Positions 45,163 to 50,079 of a stretch of 50,079 nucleotides of DNA are shown in pieces. Made by a program: the position numbers and the translations under genes. The stretch comes from an uncultured Roseovarius sp. GTDB lineage: Bacteria; Pseudomonadota; Alphaproteobacteria; Rhodobacterales; Rhodobacteraceae. The notes beneath the pieces were generated by a model. That model saw only the letters and a list, made by a program, of their open reading frames with translations, did no database searches and had not been told where the DNA came from. How positions within the stretch are numbered: the stretch's first letter is position 1; every line of letters starts with the position of its first letter. The stretch lies in contig NZ_CAJXIP010000010.1 in the NCBI RefSeq assembly GCF_913054395.1, positions 1-50,079 of the forward strand, given 5' to 3'.

Positions 45163-46383
45163 CTAAGAAGACGGCTGGTTTCGTCTTACATGTGTGATGA
45201 ACGTCGAGACTGACCAGAGCCAACCCTGCTGCATCGTGGTATAGGTTGCCTGGATTGCATTCGGTACAACGAGCTGAAGGTTGGAAGCTTCCATTTGCGC
45301 CGTCTGCGGCTCTGTGATGCCAGGCTCCAGCGTCAGGAGGTGCTTTCGGGGAATCTTGCTGGCTTCAGCCAGTACTTGGCGCCATCGGTCCTTGCAGGTG
45401 GATTTCGCACCCAGCATTGTCAAACCGGCATCGCCATCCGCAGCTGCCTGATAGACCGCCAGACTCGGGAAGAGAAAATCCGGCTTGTGGTTGTGCTCCG
45501 TAATCGCGCCCCGAACATAGGCGATATCGAATGCATCGAGCGTTGCCGCGATGTGATTTTCCAGTGAATGGCCCATGCGGGACTTCCGCCGGTTCTGTAC
45601 ACCAAGAGAAAAACTGATGAACCCATCCACGTCTGTTCCCTCAGCCGTGACAAAACCCTGCTCAAGGCGTTCGGCCACAACGCGGCGTTCGAGGCGGCGA
45701 AACAGGGCCTCTTCATGATCGAGCCATGCCACCAGTGCCGCATCAGGGTCGTCCTCGGCCCGGACCTCGGGCAGGGTCAGCCGTGCAAGCTGCGAGAACA
45801 CAGCCGTTGTTGGAAAGGTGGTGCCAAACTTTTCAATGATGCTGTCGAGCTTGTCGGATTCGGGTTCTTCGAATTCGACCCCCAGCTCATCGAGGATGTA
45901 TCGGGCGGCGAAGTCCAGCTCCGGTTCCGCGTCGGTGAACTCCCGGGAAACGAAGGACTGGCCTTCAGGGCGCAGGCCAAACAGCCAGAACAGCTGCTGC
46001 TCGCTGGTCGATCCTTCGGGGGCCACGATGAACCACAGAAGCCCGTGTCGGTCCTTTGCAAGGAAGAGGGTGTCACCGGCCTTCATGGCCTCGGTAACGG
46101 GATTGGAAGGGTAGTAGAGCCGCCATTCCGCCGCTCTGGGCTTGTTTAGCCGCGCGTCATAGTGGGTTGCCCAGCCCTCAGCAGTGATACCGTCCTGGTC
46201 TTCGCCCAGCCAGACATAGACCGCATCGAACTTCTTCTGATGATCTTCGCCGAGGAAGTCATCCCGCATTTTCCGGGTCGTTCCGACCTCGTGCTGGTTT
46301 GATGTCTTCAGTTCGGCATCCACGGCCGAAAGCCGCTTGACCCCGACACCTTCGAAATAGTCAGCGAGCTGCCCGCGTCTCAT
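45163..46383 (-). CDS. EcoRII-like type II restriction endonuclease
   Basis: A 406-residue nuclease. The C-terminal third matches the EcoRII catalytic domain: HNHKPDFLFPSLAVYQ ... MLGAKSTCKDRWRQVLAEASK (PD-(D/E)xK core with the 'TCKDRWRQ' signature) and HLLTLEPGITEPQTAQM. The N-terminal half resembles the EcoRII effector/DNA-binding domain. EcoRII itself cuts at CCWGG and needs two sites. The ORF start overlaps the vsr end by 23 bases, so dcm-vsr-R is one operon. Specificity here is inferred from the family, not shown. Confidence 0.85.
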   Translation of the reverse strand: MRRGQLADYFEGVGVKRLSAVDAELKTSNQHEVGTTRKMRDDFLGEDHQKKFDAVYVWLGEDQDGITAEGWATHYDARLNKPRAAEWRLYYPSNPVTEAMKAGDTLFLAKDRHGLLWFIVAPEGSTSEQQLFWLFGLRPEGQSFVSREFTDAEPELDFAARYILDELGVEFEEPESDKLDSIIEKFGTTFPTTAVFSQLARLTLPEVRAEDDPDAALVAWLDHEEALFRRLERRVVAERLEQGFVTAEGTDVDGFISFSLGVQNRRKSRMGHSLENHIAATLDAFDIAYVRGAITEHNHKPDFLFPSLAVYQAAADGDAGLTMLGAKSTCKDRWRQVLAEASKIPRKHLLTLEPGITEPQTAQMEASNLQLVVPNAIQATYTTMQQGWLWSVSTFITHVRRNQPSS

Positions 46384-46834
46384 CGCCTTTGATCTCCAAA
46401 AGTCTTTTGTCTGAATTCAGCCACATGACGCAGGATTCGACAACCTCAGGGAATGGCAGGCGGGTCCGCCCCTTCATCGCGCATTCCCAAAGGGTTGCAA
46501 TTCGCCAGCCCGCATCAAGCAGAGCGGCGCGCTGTTTCTCGTCCCGCGCCATGTTGCCCTCGATCTTGTCCCGCCAGAACATCTGCCGGGTCGAAGGCCA
46601 CTTAAACAGGTGGCAGTTGTGCCCATGCCAGAAGCAACCGTGAACGAAGAGGACGGCATGATGTCGTGGGAACACCAGATCGGGGCAGCCGGGCAATTCC
46701 TTGCGATGCAACCGGAACCGGAAACCTTCGCGATGGAGCGCCGAACGTACTGCCAACTCGGGCTTTGTGTTCTTGCCCCGGATGCTCGACATCATCCGTC
46801 TCCGCGTAGCGGGCGAGACGATATCGGCAGGCAC
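46361..46834 (-). CDS. vsr: Very short patch repair endonuclease
   Basis: A 157-residue Vsr that nicks T:G mismatches left by deamination of 5-methylcytosine at Dcm-type sites. Family motifs are SIRGKNTKPELAVRSALHREGFRFRLH, GCPDLVFPRHHAVLFVHGCFWHGHNC (catalytic Asp and zinc His/Cys) and DAGWRIATLWECAMKG. The start is GTG overlapping the dcm stop (TAGTG), so the two are coupled. Pairing with a cytosine methylase protects the host from C-to-T mutation. Confidence 0.95.
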   Translation of the reverse strand: MPADIVSPATRRRMMSSIRGKNTKPELAVRSALHREGFRFRLHRKELPGCPDLVFPRHHAVLFVHGCFWHGHNCHLFKWPSTRQMFWRDKIEGNMARDEKQRAALLDAGWRIATLWECAMKGRTRLPFPEVVESCVMWLNSDKRLLEIKGDETRAAR

Positions 46835-48099
46835 TACTCTGCCGCTATGCCGGGTTCTGGCAGCGGCAGTTGCACCTGCACAGTGTCCGGGACTTTGCGA
46901 CCGTCCAGCTCCATGGCCTCAAAAATACGAGGTTGCATGAGCTGCGCGACAGCCCGTACGACAGGCACGACCACGGCGTTGCCGAACTGGCGATAGGCCT
47001 GCGTGTCAGAGACGGGTATTTTCCAGTCGGTCTTTCCCGGCTTCTCGAACCCCATAAGGCGGGCGCACTCACGCGGGGTCAGACGGCGCGGCCGGTTACC
47101 CTTCTGCTCGATCAGGATTTCGGAACCGTCCTTGTAGTACCGGGCCGAGAGGGTCCGGGCCACGTCCTTCGGCCCGAAGAGTGAATAACCGAAACCGTTC
47201 CCGGCGCTTCGGTGCTTCTCCTTGTAGCCCTGGAGATAGTTCCACATGTGCTGGGTCAGCGTGTATTTCGGATCGACCTCCTTATCGAGAATCGAGCCGA
47301 GTGTCGGGCCATCGCCCTCGGGCACCGCGAGTTGGTCGAAGTCGAACTCGACGCTGTGATCCTTGAAGCCGACGATAAAGATGCGTTCCCGCTTCTGCGG
47401 CACCCACGGCGTTGAGCTGATGACACGGTAGAAGACACGGTAGCCCAGCTCGTTTTCCAGAACGTTTATGATCGTGGCAAAGGTCTTGCCGCCGTCATGG
47501 CGCTCAAGGTTCTTCACGTTCTCCAGCAGGAATGCCGGGGGCCGGTGATGGTCGATAATTTTGGCCAGATCGTAGAAGAGGGTACCTTGGGTATCGCACA
47601 TGAATCCGTGCGGGCGGCCAAGCGCATTTTTCTTGCTTACCCCGGCAATGGAGAAGGGCTGGCAAGGAAATCCGGCAAGTAGAACGTCGTGGGCGGGGAT
47701 TTTCTCTGGCTCAACCGCCCACGGCCGAACGTCTTCCGCGCAGACGTGTTCACTGTCGGCCGGTTCCGGGAAATTGGCCTTGTAGGTCTCCCGGCTGAAT
47801 CGGTCCCACTCGGCGGTGAAGACGCAACGGCCACCGATTTCCTCGAAGGGAATCCTGATCCCGCCGACACCGGCGAAGAGGTCTATGAAACGAAAACCTT
47901 CGGGCCTGCCCTGGGCGCAGCGTGAGTTCGCAACCTCGCGCAGCTTTTCGATCTTGAGGGCGTCGATGCGCTTGCCTTCGCCGTTCATATGCCGCCGCAC
48001 GGTTCGCTCGTTGGTGCTGAGCATTTCGGCTGCTTCCTTGAGGCCCAGACCGGCTCGGTTCATCAGCTCTGCGAATTCTGTTCTTGGATGTGTGTCCAT
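46834..48099 (-). CDS. dcm: DNA (cytosine-5)-methyltransferase with N-terminal HTH
   Basis: A 421-residue C5 methylase. Motif I is FIDLFAGVGGIRIPFE, motif IV LAGFPCQPFSIAGV (catalytic Cys), motif VI ENVKNL, motif VIII QKRERIFIVGF, and motif X near QFGNAVVVPVVRAVA. The first 60 residues carry a HTH (LMNRAGLGLKEAAEMLSTNERTVRRHM) absent from the catalytic core. In EcoRII-group enzymes the N-terminal extension can act as an autoregulator. It heads dcm-vsr-R and presumably methylates CCWGG. GAGGGCGG precedes the ATG. Confidence 0.93.
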   Translation of the reverse strand: MDTHPRTEFAELMNRAGLGLKEAAEMLSTNERTVRRHMNGEGKRIDALKIEKLREVANSRCAQGRPEGFRFIDLFAGVGGIRIPFEEIGGRCVFTAEWDRFSRETYKANFPEPADSEHVCAEDVRPWAVEPEKIPAHDVLLAGFPCQPFSIAGVSKKNALGRPHGFMCDTQGTLFYDLAKIIDHHRPPAFLLENVKNLERHDGGKTFATIINVLENELGYRVFYRVISSTPWVPQKRERIFIVGFKDHSVEFDFDQLAVPEGDGPTLGSILDKEVDPKYTLTQHMWNYLQGYKEKHRSAGNGFGYSLFGPKDVARTLSARYYKDGSEILIEQKGNRPRRLTPRECARLMGFEKPGKTDWKIPVSDTQAYRQFGNAVVVPVVRAVAQLMQPRIFEAMELDGRKVPDTVQVQLPLPEPGIAAE

Positions 48100-48116
48100 C
48101 TGCCCGCCCTCTTATG

Positions 48117-48139
48117 TGTCATTTATTGACAACATGTCA
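48117..48139. promoter_or_regulatory. TGTCA repeats upstream of dcm
   Basis: TGTCA-TTTAT-TGACA is a perfect dyad at 48117-48131, with a third TGTCA at 48135-48139, 18 to 40 bases before the dcm ATG. It overlaps the likely promoter. It is a good target for the HTH in the methylase or another control protein. Nothing else stands out in 48140-48256. Confidence 0.5.
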
Positions 48140-48256
48140 TAAAGAGTCCCAGATGGTTTGGGAACCCCATTTCCGACACCTGTTCACATTTTGTTCTAAC
48201 GTTGAGTTAACGCTTCATCGCGCCCCCTCCCCTAGCCTCCCTGAGCCGTCGACGGT

Positions 48257-49348
48257 TCAAAAATGTTCAACGTCGATGTTTGGCTGGCCAGTTCGGCTGA
48301 TGAATGCACCAAATCGCTGCACAAGGTTGCTCAGGAACGGAGGTGAGACCGACGCAACTCTGTTGGCAAGTTGTTGATTTAGCTCTTCCAGCGGGATAGT
48401 TCTAACCGTCGTAAAATTTACAAGGATCGGATCTTCGGTGCCCGGAATGGGGGGTAAAAAATGATCGGATGCGGGCAGATTCTGGTTCACGAACTTGCGA
48501 AAGTACTTATTAGCCTTTTCTATTTTCGACTGGCTTTCTGCCGCTTTGAGCGCATCAATATTTCTCTTCCAGTTTTCATCGCCTACGGAACATGCGGCGA
48601 GCAGCACATTTGGCGCCTTGCCGGTTGCCATATCACACTGCGGTGTCAGAACGATCCACTTAGTATCATCAAGGACGAAAATATCTCCCGTATGGGCTCT
48701 GTCTGCGATGTAGGACGGTAGAACAAAATTTTCAAATGGATGCCAGTCGCCCGCTGCTTCTTGACCGAGCAATTCAGCAGTGTGACTGGCATATTGCCGA
48801 GCAATCGCCGTGGCCAGCTTCTCGCCGTCGATACCTATTGCGCCTACCATCTGCGACCAATTTGGCCAAATTCTGCGAGCGAAGACTTCACCTGTGGACA
48901 GTTCGAGAACATTGCGCACGCTTCTAAGCGCTTCCATCAGCGTCCATTGCTCTCCTAGCCAGTTGAGTGCCTGTTCGTAACCGTCATCAGCTTTGTCGAA
49001 TCTGTTTACCGGCAGACCAGTGAGGTGATCCTCCATCTCCGCCGGGTAACCCGAAACAATCGCCACGGGCATTCCTTTTTTTAGGATGAGGTCGTTAGCC
49101 AGTGCATTTCCAGATTCAGGGGAAGTCTGCTTGCCCACTTGATCTGTCGGGAGACGCAAGTCAACCATCGCGCAATCGACCTTTAAGTCGTAAATCACCT
49201 CTGACGCACCTGCAATCGAATTGACTGGAACAGCCTTGAAACAGCGTCCGCTATCAATGTTGGCGTCGTTCCAGTCTTCCAGCGCCTCTTTCATGAGCGC
49301 GATCATGCGATCTTCGTCTTCAACGACGAGAATAGTTTTGGTATTCAA
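48257..49348 (-). CDS. Response regulator with unrecognised C-terminal domain
   Basis: A 363-residue protein. Residues 1-130 form a receiver: acidic pair in LVVEDEDRM, phospho-acceptor Asp in CAMVDLRLP, Ser in VAIVSGYP and Lys in NRFDKADDG. Residues about 150-363 are not a known DNA-binding output. They include a helical part (LMEALRSVRNVLELSTGEVFARRIWPNWS), then GDIFVLDDTKWIVLTPQCDMATGK and a Pro-rich end (FLPPIPGTEDPILVNFTTVRTIPLEEL). The start is TTG overlapping the kinase stop (TTGA). It is paired with the kinase and lies next to the restriction operon; an antiphage role is a guess. Confidence 0.75.
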   Translation of the reverse strand: MNTKTILVVEDEDRMIALMKEALEDWNDANIDSGRCFKAVPVNSIAGASEVIYDLKVDCAMVDLRLPTDQVGKQTSPESGNALANDLILKKGMPVAIVSGYPAEMEDHLTGLPVNRFDKADDGYEQALNWLGEQWTLMEALRSVRNVLELSTGEVFARRIWPNWSQMVGAIGIDGEKLATAIARQYASHTAELLGQEAAGDWHPFENFVLPSYIADRAHTGDIFVLDDTKWIVLTPQCDMATGKAPNVLLAACSVGDENWKRNIDALKAAESQSKIEKANKYFRKFVNQNLPASDHFLPPIPGTEDPILVNFTTVRTIPLEELNQQLANRVASVSPPFLSNLVQRFGAFISRTGQPNIDVEHF

Positions 49349-50079
49349 TGGTCTGGCCCCGCTGGAAATTCTATTTCAAACATTGCTCCGTCCTCATGCT
49401 CTGGATGAAACTTGAGCTTGCCGCCCGATCGTGCCAACGCCTCGCGCGCAATGTTCAGACCGAGCCCCGTACCGCCATCTTTCAGCGTGAACCCAACTTC
49501 AAAGATGCGCTCCATGAATTCTTCGGGAACACCTGGTCCATTATCTTCGATGAATACGTGACCACCATTCTCAGAGCGAGAGATCGTGATTTGAACACGC
49601 GGCTCGGAGGTGCCTGTCGCCTCAAGCCAGTGCGTTGCATTTCCGACAATGTTGACCATCGCAGTTGTGAGATCCTCTGAGTGCCCAAGAAGCTCCATAC
49701 CCTGAGCGGTGGTCTTTACGTCGAAAACGACGTTATGGTCTTCAAATAACGCCAATGCGTCAGTGATCGTTGTCTTGGGATAAAACAGCGACGGCTGTTT
49801 TCGTTTTCCCCCGGCCAACGGACGCAGTATGCGAAACAGCTCAGCAAGCTTGTCTCCGGATGCTTTTAACTGTGGTATTCGTTCAGAAAAGTACTCTTTC
49901 GCTTTGCTCTTTCCGCTGTCGTCTCCAGTCAGAAAAGTCTTCAGCATGATACTCATTCGATCAGCGCTCTTCTTGACGAACGTCGCTTCCGGAGAACCTT
50001 CATGAAGTACTTCTGCCAAGATTGCCCCTAGTGACGATTGTGCTTCCAGCACTCTTTGCCGTTCGCGCATCGCGTCAAT
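49345..50079 (-). CDS. Histidine kinase (C-terminal part)
   Basis: The frame is open at the right edge, so the N-terminus is missing. The H-box region is ILAEVLHEGSPEATFVKKSAD. The ATPase domain follows: N-box MVNIVGNATHWLEA, G1 VFIEDNGPGVPEEFMERIFEVGFTLKDGGTGLGLNIAREALARSGG (G1 to G2), and the closing EFPAG. It should phosphorylate the receiver in the next gene, whose start overlaps its stop. The sensing domain lies beyond the window. No membrane helix is visible in the part present. Confidence 0.85.
   Translation of the reverse strand: MDAMRERQRVLEAQSSLGAILAEVLHEGSPEATFVKKSADRMSIMLKTFLTGDDSGKSKAKEYFSERIPQLKASGDKLAELFRILRPLAGGKRKQPSLFYPKTTITDALALFEDHNVVFDVKTTAQGMELLGHSEDLTTAMVNIVGNATHWLEATGTSEPRVQITISRSENGGHVFIEDNGPGVPEEFMERIFEVGFTLKDGGTGLGLNIAREALARSGGKLKFHPEHEDGAMFEIEFPAGPDH

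Overview
The window is about 50 kb of GC-rich DNA from an alphaproteobacterium, most likely a member of the Roseobacter group (Rhodobacteraceae). This rests on gene content and protein style: a zwf-pgl-pgi operon, monomeric isocitrate dehydrogenase, a DUF6356 protein, LuxR/LuxI quorum sensing, S6-S18-L9 with an acidic L9 tail, and paired glutamine-synthetase-like polyamine genes. No species can be named from the sequence alone.

Positions 1-38,398 are chromosome-type DNA. From left to right it holds: the end of a peptide-binding ABC protein; an XRE-cupin regulator divergent from an AMP-dependent acyl-CoA ligase, followed by a DsbA/FrnE-like protein and a small K+ channel; a Bcr/CflA-type exporter; monomeric IDH; an Lrp/AsnC regulator with a clear palindrome; SMR, CDF and EamA transporters; enolase; two small lipoproteins; the operon zwf-pgl-pgi (minus strand); a radical SAM protein and an M48 protease; a four-gene gamma-glutamylation cluster (two glutamine-synthetase-like ligases, a class I amidotransferase, an FAD amine oxidase) with a shared TTTGATCAAA palindrome; a DegT aminotransferase; YceI; rpsF-rpsR-rplI; a luxR-luxI pair with an unusual leader; trigger factor; DUF808; a quinone oxidoreductase; a DUF411 protein; and a GntR regulator divergent from an NCS1 permease.

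At 38,399-38,451 lies the 3' part of a minus-strand tRNA-Leu (anticodon UAG), from the anticodon loop to CCA, with no 5' half. This is the scar left when an element integrates in a tRNA gene, and everything to its right reads as an integrative mobilizable element that runs past the end of the window. It carries a HTH (replication-type) protein, MobC, a HEN-type MobA relaxase with two genes (MobB- and MobD-like) wholly nested in another frame, a 70-residue protein made of seven-residue repeats, a secreted protein, an orphan TrbL/VirB6 channel protein and a dyad-rich noncoding block that I propose as oriT (44,444-44,630). Cargo follows: two unknown genes, an EcoRII-like restriction-modification operon with Vsr, and a histidine kinase/response regulator pair whose regulator ends in an unrecognised domain. 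The integrase and the intact tRNA-Leu are expected beyond the right edge.

The most interesting signals are the oriT candidate, the overprinted mob genes, the heptad-repeat gene translationally coupled to the secreted protein and channel genes, the kinase/regulator pair beside the restriction system, and the eight-codon upstream ORF plus 31-bp dyad in front of luxR.
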